Of a stretch of DNA of 14,078 nt, positions 7,541 to 14,078 are shown piece by piece (within the stretch, counting starts at the first letter, position 1; each line of letters begins with the position of its first letter). Both the position numbers and the translations under genes were made by a program. Source of the DNA: Mycoplasmatota bacterium (GTDB taxonomy: Bacteria; Bacillota_I; Bacilli_A; RF39; UBA660); the NCBI GenBank assembly GCA_012512795.1, contig JAAZDL010000011.1:1-14078 (forward strand), read 5' to 3'. Below the pieces are notes generated by a model. That model saw only the letters and a list, made by a program, of their open reading frames with translations, was not told where the DNA came from and did no database searches.

Positions 7541-8782
7541 ATGAAAGAAAGAAATATAGTTTGTATAGATTTAAAAAGTTTCTTTGCATCCGTGGAGTGT
7601 GTTTATAGGAATTTAGATCCATTTAACACGCCTCTTGTTGTTGCTGATGTTACAAGAGGAAAAGGAGCTATGACATTAGCTATTACACCTTATTTAAAAC
7701 ATCTTGGAATTGAAAGTAGAAGTAGAGTTTTTTCTCTTCCTAAAAATATCAAAATAATATATGCTAAACCAAGAATGAGTTTATACGAAAAATATAGTAA
7801 AGAAGTTATCAATGTTTATAAAAGTTTTATTAGTAAAGAAGATATTCATATATATTCTATTGATGAAGTATTTATTGATGTAACTGATTATTTAAAATAT
7901 TATAAAAAAACTGATTATGAGCTTGCTTTAGATATTATGAAAGAAGTAAAAAATAAAACAGGTCTTACCTCTTCTTGTGGCATTGGGCCAAATATATTTT
8001 TAGCAAAAGTGGCAATGGACACAGAAGCTAAACATAGCAAAGAATTTATTGCAAAGTGGACATACGAAGATATTGAAAACAAATTATGGAAAATAAATAA
8101 ATTAAGTGAAATATGGGGTATTGGAAAAAATACTGAAGCAAAATTAAATAATCTTGGTATAAAAAATCTTAAAGATATAAATAAGTATAGCAAAGATTTT
8201 TATATTAAAAGATTCGGCCCTGTTGCTGGAAATGATATATGGTGTAAAGGAAATGGAATTGATTATAATACAATAAAAGATATGAACAAAAATTCAAAAG
8301 AGAAATCCATGAGTATGAGCCAAGTATTAAACGAAGACTATAATATTGAAGAAACATTATTAATAATAACTGAAATGAACGATATGCTTTGTAAAAAACT
8401 TAGGAAAACGAATATGGTAACAAAGTTTGTATTTATTGAAGTTACTTATTCAAGAGATTTATATAAAAGTTTTTCAGATACAATAGCGCTAAATTGCGAA
8501 GAAGATAATACCACAAAAATATTAGATGTTTTAAAATATATGTATTATAAAAATGTAGAGGATTTGCCTATTAGAAAAGTGACAATTGCCTTTTCAAAAT
8601 TATCTACAAATCACTCAAAACAACTTAGTTTATTTGATAAAAATGAAATAGAAACAACTCATTATTACGAAGCTATTGATAATATAAATAGTAAGTTTGG
8701 AAATATATCTATTTTAAGAGCATCTTCTCTTCTTGAAAGTTCTACAATAAAAAACAGAGAAAAATTTAAAAATATAATTTAA
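7541..8782 (+). CDS. Y-family DNA polymerase (UmuC/UvrX-like), translesion synthesis
   Basis: A 413 aa lesion-bypass polymerase with intact catalytic features: Asp10 in VCIDLKSFFASVE (7-19) and Asp108-Glu109 in YSIDEVFID (105-113). The helix-hairpin-helix region is around IWGIGKNTEAKL (191-202) and the little-finger domain about 250-350. A consensus beta-clamp motif QLSLF sits at 361-365. The DLKSFFASVECVYRNLDP opening and the overall length fit the Gram-positive UmuC-like group (UvrX/YqjW) better than DinB/Pol IV. I start at the ATG at 7541: the upstream 16 in-frame codons run over the -35 box, the -10 box and the LexA-like site. A probable SOS operator fits a DNA-damage role. It ends in a terminator shared with the convergent ATP-grasp gene. 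Confidence 0.93.
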   Translation: MKERNIVCIDLKSFFASVECVYRNLDPFNTPLVVADVTRGKGAMTLAITPYLKHLGIESRSRVFSLPKNIKIIYAKPRMSLYEKYSKEVINVYKSFISKEDIHIYSIDEVFIDVTDYLKYYKKTDYELALDIMKEVKNKTGLTSSCGIGPNIFLAKVAMDTEAKHSKEFIAKWTYEDIENKLWKINKLSEIWGIGKNTEAKLNNLGIKNLKDINKYSKDFYIKRFGPVAGNDIWCKGNGIDYNTIKDMNKNSKEKSMSMSQVLNEDYNIEETLLIITEMNDMLCKKLRKTNMVTKFVFIEVTYSRDLYKSFSDTIALNCEEDNTTKILDVLKYMYYKNVEDLPIRKVTIAFSKLSTNHSKQLSLFDKNEIETTHYYEAIDNINSKFGNISILRASSLLESSTIKNREKFKNII

Positions 8783-8804
8783 AAGTAAGCGCTCAGCTTA
8801 CTTT
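8782..8804. terminator. Bidirectional terminator between polymerase and ATP-grasp genes
   Basis: A 9 bp perfect stem (AAAGTAAGC / GCTTACTTT) with loop GCTCA, followed by T-rich sequence on both strands. It overlaps the last base of the polymerase stop and contains the ATP-grasp stop (8798-8800) within its 3' arm. Confidence 0.8.
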
Positions 8805-9778
8805 AATATTTTATTGAATAATGGAAGCAATCCTTCTTTATTTTTATTATTAACACTAAGTTGTGAAAAATAATAATCTTCCCACTGCACTGCTTCCATT
8901 AATATTGGTCCAGTTTTAGAAATCATTATTCTCCACTCTATTAACTTAACATCTTGTATTTGTTTTGCTAAAGATTTTACTAAGTTTAAAGCTTCGTTAA
9001 ATCTTGGTACTTTGTATTTATCAAACTTTATTTTTGTTATAGGATGCTCTTTGTATGACATTCCTTTTTCATCCTTACATATTGTATATATACAAGAATT
9101 CTCTTCATCAATTTTACCCATTATAGGATTAGATTCATCAATATTGTAAATATATTCATCTTTACTTCCAAACTTAATACTTGAAAAAATAATATTAACA
9201 TCATCATTATAATACAAAGTAACTATAGAAATATAATTCATACTATATTTATTAATATCTACCATCATCTTATGTTCAAGTATAGGTTTTTGCATTATAA
9301 AAAGTTTATTTTGTTTCATATATTCTATCATAAAAGCAGGAGACCTATAATCTTTAACATTTAGTTTTTCATACTTTGAATTAGAATCATAAGAAGTACA
9401 TATTATTTCTGGATTATTTTTTAGAAACAATTCACTTTCTTTAAAGCTCATTTTTGAAATATCATATATTTCTCTCTTTAAATATTTATTAAACTTTTCA
9501 TAAAAAATACTTTGATTCTTTAAAATATTAATATCTTCTGAGTTATTAAGATTCCTAATTATAGAATAATATTTCCTTTTTGTTAAATATGTCTTCCTAT
9601 TTTTATGACTAATTTTATAGAACTCAAATATTCTATATTCATTATAATTAGCAGAATAAAAAATATAACACCATAAAATATCAATTAGTATAACAATAAA
9701 AGATGTTTTAGTTTTTTTCTTGATAAAAGATGTTGTTTTATATAAATGAAATAAATCTTTCTTTAATTTTTCTTTCAT
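8798..9778 (-). CDS. Diverged 'sugar-transfer associated' ATP-grasp protein
   Basis: A 326 aa protein resembling the ATPgrasp_ST family (Pfam PF14397), usually found in capsule or exopolysaccharide clusters. Family landmarks are the hydrophobic LIDILWCYIFYSANYNEYRIFEF opening (about 31-53), RKTYLTKRKYY (61-71), the EHPITK segment (244-249), the KVPRFNEALNLVKSLAKQIQ helix (256-275) and the final EWRIMISKTGPILMEA (281-296). Active-site positions look lost: the usual lysine/glycine-rich ATP loop is ICTSYDSNSKYEKL (125-138), the usual GWD is EWR (281-283), and the usual IEGN is MEAV (294-297). It may be a pseudoenzyme or have altered chemistry. It has its own promoter and a strong AAGGTGG ribosome binding site, and no sugar-related genes are nearby. 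The hydrophobic opening is a family trait and need not be a membrane anchor. Confidence 0.75.
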   Translation of the reverse strand: MKEKLKKDLFHLYKTTSFIKKKTKTSFIVILIDILWCYIFYSANYNEYRIFEFYKISHKNRKTYLTKRKYYSIIRNLNNSEDINILKNQSIFYEKFNKYLKREIYDISKMSFKESELFLKNNPEIICTSYDSNSKYEKLNVKDYRSPAFMIEYMKQNKLFIMQKPILEHKMMVDINKYSMNYISIVTLYYNDDVNIIFSSIKFGSKDEYIYNIDESNPIMGKIDEENSCIYTICKDEKGMSYKEHPITKIKFDKYKVPRFNEALNLVKSLAKQIQDVKLIEWRIMISKTGPILMEAVQWEDYYFSQLSVNNKNKEGLLPLFNKILK

Positions 9779-9796
9779 AAGCCACCTTATATATTT

Positions 9797-9825
9797 ATTA
9801 TATAATTTTTTATTGTAAATAACAA
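9797..9825 (-). promoter_or_regulatory. Promoter of the ATP-grasp gene
   Basis: The minus strand has -35 TTGTTA (9820-9825), a 17-base spacer and -10 TATAAT (9797-9802). The predicted transcript begins near 9790 and the ribosome binding site AAGGTGG lies just before the ATG at 9776-9778. It is back to back with the promoter at 9836-9864. Confidence 0.75.
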
Positions 9826-9835
9826 TATCATTAGA

Positions 9836-9864
9836 TTGACTATAGGTAAAGAATCACTTATAAT
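9836..9864 (+). promoter_or_regulatory. Promoter of the ClpX-like AAA+ gene
   Basis: A -35 TTGACT (9836-9841), a 17-base spacer and a consensus -10 TATAAT (9859-9864). Its TTG is in frame with the downstream gene and could be mistaken for a start codon. Only 10 bases separate this -35 box from that of the divergent ATP-grasp promoter. Confidence 0.8.
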
Positions 9865-9895
9865 AATAAGCAAACTATTATTAACGGAGTTATAT

Positions 9896-11389
9896 ATGGA
9901 ATATGAAGCAATTGTTTTTATTTATAATAGAAAAGACGCAAAAAAAAGTGACGATATCACAGCTTATCTTTATGAACCAATAAGTATATTAAAAGGAAAG
10001 ATTCTTAACAGCAATGATAAAGAGTGTTTTGTTGATGATAAAAACAATTTCGTTTATTCTTCTATCAGCGATATAACTGAACTTGACGAAGAGTTTGTTT
10101 ATGCTTTTCCATATCCAATTTCTGACTTGTCTGCTTTAGAGAAAAAAAGAATTTTTAATATGCTAAATAAAAAACTTGAAAAACTTGAAGAATACATTTT
10201 CTTTCAAGTTTATGGAAAAGGACAAAAAGCTGTTCAAACTATAGCAACTGCAGATGACAGAGAAATATTTATTGAAGTTAATACTGATTATTATGAAGGA
10301 ATAGATGAACTTATAGAAACTGATCTTATTAATCGTAAAAATGAGGCTACAAATAATAATCTTGAAGAAAATTTTTTACCATTTATAAAAATAAAAGTTA
10401 TTAAAAGTGAAAAGTCAGTTGTTTATTCTGATGAATTATATGATAAGGTAAGCAAAACTGTTATATGTCAAGATTCTCAAATTAAAGAAATAGCTACAGC
10501 TATAGCTAAAAACCAAAGACTTACTGATAGTGGATTAAAATCAAACATTCTCGTTTGTGGGCCTACTGGAGTTGGAAAAACAGAAATTTTCAGATGCATT
10601 TCAAAACACTCAAATATACCTATAACTATTGAAGATTCATCTGAATATACTGCACCTAGTTATAAAGGAAAAGATGTATCAGAAATGCTTATTCATCTCT
10701 ACGAAAATGCGGATAGAGATATTGAAAAAGCACAAAGAGGAATTCTTGTTTTAGATGAAATAGATAAAAAAGCATCAAACAATAAAGAGCATGTTACATA
10801 TACATCAGCAGTAATAGAATCATTGATTAAAATGATGGAAGGACATACTTACTATTTAGAAACTAGTTCTAAAGAAGAGATTTGTTTTGATACATCCCTA
10901 CTTTCTTTTGCATTTTTAGGAGCTTTTTCAGGAATTGAAAATTTCTCAAATGTAAAAAAACAAATTGGATTTGGTTATCCTTCTGATGAAATAATAACTA
11001 AAAATAACAAAAATATTTATAATAGTGATACACTACAAAAATATGGCTTAATTCCTGAGTTTATTGGAAGAACGAATGCAATTGTTGTAATGGATAATTT
11101 AGATATTCCTGAATTACAAAGAATCATTCTTGAATCTGATAAAAGTCAGTTAATGCTATATAAAAAGTTTTTTGATAGCATAGGTATAGATTTTGAATTC
11201 GATGATGAAACACTTCACGAAATTGCTGTTGCAGCTCATAAATTAGGACTTGGGGCTAGAGGTATTAAAACAGTTGTCGAAAATACTTTAGCTGTTGCCA
11301 ATTATTATGCTTTATCAAAAGGAAAATATAAAAAACTAATTATAAACCCTAATACTATCAAAAATAATACAGATTATAAATTATTTTAA
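9896..11389 (+). CDS. ClpX-like AAA+ unfoldase without zinc-binding domain
   Basis: A 497 aa protein whose second half is a ClpX-type AAA+ ATPase. Motifs are Walker A GPTGVGKT (222-229), pore loop TAPSYKGKDVSE (252-263, aromatic Tyr kept), Walker B GILVLDEID (282-290), sensor 1 LGAFSG (341-346), arginine finger in GLIPEFIGR (384-392) and sensor 2 in GLGARGIKTVVE (451-462). The segment KKQIGFGYPSDE (354-365) carries the IGF tripeptide with which ClpX docks on ClpP. The four-Cys zinc domain of true ClpX is absent; residues 1-175 form an unfamiliar beta/alpha region containing QVYGKGQKAVQTI. I start at the ATG at 9896, 6 bases after CGGAG; the longer frame from 9836 begins on the -35 box. It is likely a dedicated unfoldase, perhaps feeding ClpP. 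Its substrate is unknown. Confidence 0.9.
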   Translation: MEYEAIVFIYNRKDAKKSDDITAYLYEPISILKGKILNSNDKECFVDDKNNFVYSSISDITELDEEFVYAFPYPISDLSALEKKRIFNMLNKKLEKLEEYIFFQVYGKGQKAVQTIATADDREIFIEVNTDYYEGIDELIETDLINRKNEATNNNLEENFLPFIKIKVIKSEKSVVYSDELYDKVSKTVICQDSQIKEIATAIAKNQRLTDSGLKSNILVCGPTGVGKTEIFRCISKHSNIPITIEDSSEYTAPSYKGKDVSEMLIHLYENADRDIEKAQRGILVLDEIDKKASNNKEHVTYTSAVIESLIKMMEGHTYYLETSSKEEICFDTSLLSFAFLGAFSGIENFSNVKKQIGFGYPSDEIITKNNKNIYNSDTLQKYGLIPEFIGRTNAIVVMDNLDIPELQRIILESDKSQLMLYKKFFDSIGIDFEFDDETLHEIAVAAHKLGLGARGIKTVVENTLAVANYYALSKGKYKKLIINPNTIKNNTDYKLF

Positions 11390-11393
11390 ATAA

Positions 11394-11432
11394 AAAAGAT
11401 ATAATATTTCAGTACTTAATATTATATCTTTT
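11394..11432. terminator. Bidirectional terminator between ClpX-like and M3-like genes
   Basis: A 15 bp perfect but AT-rich stem (AAAAGATATAATATT / AATATTATATCTTTT) around a 9-base loop, with T-runs at the 3' end on both strands. The peptidase stop TGA (11409-11411) lies in the loop, and its last codons form one arm. Confidence 0.8.
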
Positions 11433-12530
11433 CTTTAGTTCTAGTGTTGTTTCTTTTACTTTAGGTAAAATTATTTTACCACTTATAAACTCATCAAGAC
11501 TATAACCCAAATCTTGAATACTTTGAGTAATGCTCTTTTCTTTCCTAGCGCACAATAAGTTAAAGAATTTTTTGTCAAATTTATTACGCTCATTTTCATA
11601 TAAGTTGCTTAAATGAAACCCAAGTAAATATCCAACTGAATAATAAACAACTTGTTTTAAATTTACAGAATCAAATACATTATCTTCAATTTTTACAATT
11701 AAATCTCCACTTTCATCAACATAAGCATCATCATAACAATATATTTCTTCTAAAGTTTCGTTAAATTCTCTAACCATATCATATATAGAATTCAGAAGTA
11801 TAAGAGAACCATTTACATCAATATGCTCATTTTTCAAAAAATTAAGAAATTCAATTTCATAAAATGCAGAAGGAACCTCAATCATTAACTCATCTTTTAT
11901 AGATAATTTTTTTTGTTGGGGAAATATAAAAACTTCTCTATCAACAACATGACCTAATTCATGAGCTAAAAATGATAAACTTTTAGAATTAAGTTTATTA
12001 TCATAAATAGAAATATAGCCCGTTTTAGAAAATCTAGAATCAAAATAAGCTCTTTCAAATTCTATATCGCCGTGTAAGCCATTTTGAATTTTTTGCTCAT
12101 CAAAATATTTTTTAGCGATTTTATATACATTATTGCCAAACTTAGAACAAAAAAATAATATAATATCAATATAATCTTTTTCATTAAATTTTTCTAATGT
12201 ATCATAAAATGGCATACTAAAAAAATTTATATCATTAAGAGCCTTATCAAAGTTGTTAGTAGCAGAAAGAAAAAACATTTCGTTTTCATAATAAGCATTA
12301 TAAAAATCAAATATGTTTTTTTTGTTTGATGAATTTAAATACTCTTCTTTATAGTTATTATCAACAAATTCAGATTCTTCATAATAAAAATCTGTAATTA
12401 ACGCAAAGATAGAATTTAGTTTTTGAAAGTCTTCAAAATTAGATATAAATGTACTCTTAGTATTACTTCTTGTTAAAGCATCGCAAGAATTTTGAAGATC
12501 TTTGAACAATTCTTCTAAATTTATTTTCAT
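11409..12530 (-). CDS. Short M3-like (oligopeptidase F-like) zinc metallopeptidase
   Basis: A 373 aa protein with gluzincin signatures: HELGH (190-194) and a third zinc ligand Glu218 in MIEVPSAFYE, 24 residues after the second His, as in family M3 (PepF/thimet oligopeptidase). The YYSVGYLLGFHLSNLY segment (296-311) and LCARKEKSITQSIQDLGYSLDEF (326-348) also resemble the PepF C-terminal end, including the likely catalytic Tyr region. Typical M3 enzymes have about 600 aa; here the N-terminal helical lobe is much shortened or replaced. No signal peptide is visible, so it probably acts on peptides or a protein in the cytoplasm. An AGGGTGG ribosome binding site precedes the ATG. It begins 28 bases after the serS stop with no terminator between, so co-transcription with serS is likely. 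Its substrate is unknown. Confidence 0.82.
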   Translation of the reverse strand: MKINLEELFKDLQNSCDALTRSNTKSTFISNFEDFQKLNSIFALITDFYYEESEFVDNNYKEEYLNSSNKKNIFDFYNAYYENEMFFLSATNNFDKALNDINFFSMPFYDTLEKFNEKDYIDIILFFCSKFGNNVYKIAKKYFDEQKIQNGLHGDIEFERAYFDSRFSKTGYISIYDNKLNSKSLSFLAHELGHVVDREVFIFPQQKKLSIKDELMIEVPSAFYEIEFLNFLKNEHIDVNGSLILLNSIYDMVREFNETLEEIYCYDDAYVDESGDLIVKIEDNVFDSVNLKQVVYYSVGYLLGFHLSNLYENERNKFDKKFFNLLCARKEKSITQSIQDLGYSLDEFISGKIILPKVKETTLELKKRYNIKY

Positions 12531-12558
12531 AATATACCACCCTGAAAAATCAATTAAA

Positions 12559-13836
12559 TTATTTTATTATTTTTTTATTACCCATGTAAACTCTTAATGC
12601 TTCCGGAATATTAATGCTTCCATCTTCATTATAATTATTCTCAAGAAAAGCTATTAAAGCTCTTGGCGTTGCTAAAACTGTATTGTTTAGTGTATGTAAG
12701 AAATAACTAGTTTTATCATTTTTACATCTTATTCCAAGTCTTCTTGCTTGTGCCTCTCCTAAATTAGAACATGAACCAACTTCAAAATATTTTTGTTGTC
12801 TTGGACTCCATGCCTCTATATCACAGCTCTTAACTTTTAAATCAGCTAAATCTCCACTACAACACTCAAGTGTTCTAACAGGTATATCTAAAGTTCTAAA
12901 AAACTCTACTGTAAATGCCCACATTTTTTCGTACCAGTCCATAGAATCTTCAGGCTCACATATAACAATCATTTCTTGTTTTTCAAATTGATGTACACGA
13001 TATATACCTCTTTCCTCTATGCCGTGAGCCCCTACTTCTTTTCTAAAACAAGGACTATAAGAAGTAAGCGTAATTGGTAAATTTTCTTTTTTTACTATAT
13101 TATCTTTAAATCTTCCTATCATTGAATGTTCAGATGTACCAATTAAATACAAATCTTCACCTTCAATTTTATACATCATATTTTCCATTTCTTCAAAAGA
13201 CATAACGCCACTAACAACTTCTTCCCTAATCATAAAAGGAGGAATACAGTAAGTAAAACCTTTATCTATCATAAAATCTCTTGCATAACTCAACATGGCA
13301 GAATGTATTCTTGCAGCTTCACCAGTTAAATAATAAAAACCAGCTCCGCTTGTTCTACCTGATGATTCTTTATCAAGTCCACTTATTTTTTCAAGAATAT
13401 CAGCATGATAAGGAACTTCGTATTTAGGAATAATTGGTTCACCAAATTTTTCAACTTCTACATTTTCACTATCATCTTTTCCAAGTGGAACACTTTCATC
13501 TATAATATTTGGAATAACCATCATAATTTTCTTAATACTAGATTCAAGTTCTTTTTCTTTTGATTCTAATGATTCAATTTCCTTTTGAATTTCAGATACT
13601 TTATTTTTTACATCCGAAACTTCTTCAAGTTTTTTATCCCTCATTAAAAGACCAATAGAATCACTTAATTTATTTTTCTCACTTCTTAAATTATCCCCAG
13701 TTGATTTGCATTCACGATACTCTAAATCTAGATTAAATACTTCGTCAACTAACGACAGTTTTTGGTCCTGGAATTTTTTCTTAATATTGTTTTTTACTAA
13801 TTCCTTATTCTCTCTAATAAGATTAATATCTATCAT
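12559..13836 (-). CDS. serS: Seryl-tRNA synthetase (archaeal/eukaryotic-looking motif 3)
   Basis: SerRS charges tRNA-Ser with serine. The 425 aa protein has the long N-terminal coiled-coil arm that grips the tRNA variable arm (about 25-105) and a class II catalytic domain. Visible motifs are TSEH (234-237, the usual TxE), motif 2 SPCFRKEVGAHGIEERGIYR (261-280) and HQFEKQEM (282-289), and motif 3 LNNTVLATPRALIAFLEN (383-400). Most bacterial SerRS read LNGSGLAVGRTL in motif 3, so this version resembles archaeal and eukaryotic enzymes. KSCDIEAWSPRQQKYFEVGSC (336-356) points the same way. I use the ATG at 13834-13836, spaced from an AGAGGTG ribosome binding site, giving MIDINLIREN. The GTG at 13843-13845 is part of that site. 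The M3-like gene follows in the same unit. Confidence 0.95.
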   Translation of the reverse strand: MIDINLIRENKELVKNNIKKKFQDQKLSLVDEVFNLDLEYRECKSTGDNLRSEKNKLSDSIGLLMRDKKLEEVSDVKNKVSEIQKEIESLESKEKELESSIKKIMMVIPNIIDESVPLGKDDSENVEVEKFGEPIIPKYEVPYHADILEKISGLDKESSGRTSGAGFYYLTGEAARIHSAMLSYARDFMIDKGFTYCIPPFMIREEVVSGVMSFEEMENMMYKIEGEDLYLIGTSEHSMIGRFKDNIVKKENLPITLTSYSPCFRKEVGAHGIEERGIYRVHQFEKQEMIVICEPEDSMDWYEKMWAFTVEFFRTLDIPVRTLECCSGDLADLKVKSCDIEAWSPRQQKYFEVGSCSNLGEAQARRLGIRCKNDKTSYFLHTLNNTVLATPRALIAFLENNYNEDGSINIPEALRVYMGNKKIIK

Positions 13837-13857
13837 ATAGTTCACCTCTTATTGACT

Positions 13858-13866
13858 ATAATAACA
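13858..13866 (-). promoter_or_regulatory. Extended -10 promoter element of serS
   Basis: The minus strand reads TGT then TATTAT (13858-13863), about 21 bases before the start codon. A convincing -35 is missing at the usual distance (TTTTTA, 13881-13886). No T-box leader fits in the short gap between the upstream terminator and the gene. Confidence 0.55.
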
Positions 13867-13873
13867 TTATTTC

Positions 13874-13903
13874 AAAAAAATAAAAAGAGAATTAACTCTT
13901 TTT
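13874..13903 (-). terminator. Terminator of the gene entering from the right edge
   Basis: The minus strand shows an 8 bp stem AAAAAGAG / CTCTTTTT with a 6-base loop, then A and seven T's. It lies 18 bases after the stop of the partial gene and just upstream of the serS promoter. Confidence 0.75.
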
Positions 13904-13921
13904 TATTAATATAATTGATAT

Positions 13922-14078
13922 TTAGTTAGTTTTTAACAAATAATATTTAACAGTTATAGTATCAGAAGCTTGAAATTTTTTAATATTTATTTCATATGAT
14001 ACAACTCTATCTATTAAATAATTCTCATTTATTGCATCAACATAGTTCTTTGTTATTGTATCTGTTGTTCCGTTAGAA
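13922..14078 (-). CDS. C-terminal end of an unidentified gene, cut by window edge
   Basis: An open frame of 51 codons enters from the right edge and ends at TAA (13922-13924). It includes TDTITKNYVDAINENYLIDR and ends in DTITVKYYLLKTN. I do not recognise it. The alternating polar/hydrophobic end suggests a beta-strand-rich C-terminal region. A terminator follows directly, which supports a real gene end. With so little of the protein visible, no function can be given. Confidence 0.55.
   Translation of the reverse strand, partial: SNGTTDTITKNYVDAINENYLIDRVVSYEINIKKFQASDTITVKYYLLKTN

Noticed and set aside
9836..9895. Upstream TTG start giving the ClpX-like protein 20 extra residues
   Set aside because: The codons coincide with a TTGACT-17-TATAAT promoter, and a well-spaced CGGAG serves the ATG at 9896.
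13850..13921. T-box riboswitch upstream of serS
   Set aside because: The gap between the upstream terminator and serS is too short and no T-box core sequence is seen.
1..14078. CRISPR arrays, tRNA/rRNA genes, insertion sequences
   Set aside because: Reading both strands I saw no regularly spaced direct repeats, no tRNA-like cloverleaf and no transposase.

Overview
The window is very AT-rich. It uses the standard genetic code: TGA is a stop in infB and in the M3-like peptidase gene. Ribosome binding sites are clear AGGAGG-type sites. Gene order and protein types point to a low-GC Bacillota or Mycoplasmatota-like bacterium, perhaps an uncultured gut Bacilli lineage. The lineage is inferred from gene content and base composition only.

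Left part (23-4471, minus strand) is the conserved transcription/translation operon rimP-nusA-ylxR(rnpM)-infB-rbfA, followed by a small Cys-rich protein. Spacing is tight: rimP/nusA overlap, the nusA stop sits just before the ylxR ribosome binding site, and infB/rbfA share an ATGA overlap. It has a recognisable promoter (4486-4514) and a leader hairpin (4448-4471). Two oddities stand out: RimP is only 84 aa and lacks the C-terminal domain, and the usual ylxQ (L7Ae-like) gene between ylxR and infB is absent.

Middle part (4528-12530) is an accessory block of mostly single-gene units. It holds a two-TM protein with an extracellular CHAP cysteine amidase/peptidase domain (minus); a ClpA/ClpB D1-like AAA+ protein without a second ATPase ring (plus); a UmuC/UvrX-like Y-family DNA polymerase with a probable LexA box on its start (plus); a solitary, apparently degenerate 'sugar-transfer' ATP-grasp protein (minus); a ClpX-like AAA+ protein that lacks the zinc domain but keeps an IGFG ClpP-docking loop (plus); and a short M3-like HELGH metallopeptidase (minus). 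Convergent genes are separated by hairpin terminators that overlap their stop codons. Divergent genes have back-to-back promoters.

Right part (12531-14078, minus) is serS, encoding a seryl-tRNA synthetase with an archaeal/eukaryotic-looking motif 3. It is probably co-transcribed with the M3-like peptidase 28 bases downstream. Upstream of serS are its promoter, a terminator, and the 51-codon C-terminal end of an unidentified gene cut by the window edge.

The best candidate for something undescribed is the pair of non-canonical, single-ring Clp-type unfoldases (5651-7477 and 9896-11389). Each has its own unfamiliar N-terminal region, and they lie within the same 6 kb near a small metallopeptidase. 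Nothing in the sequence proves that they act together.
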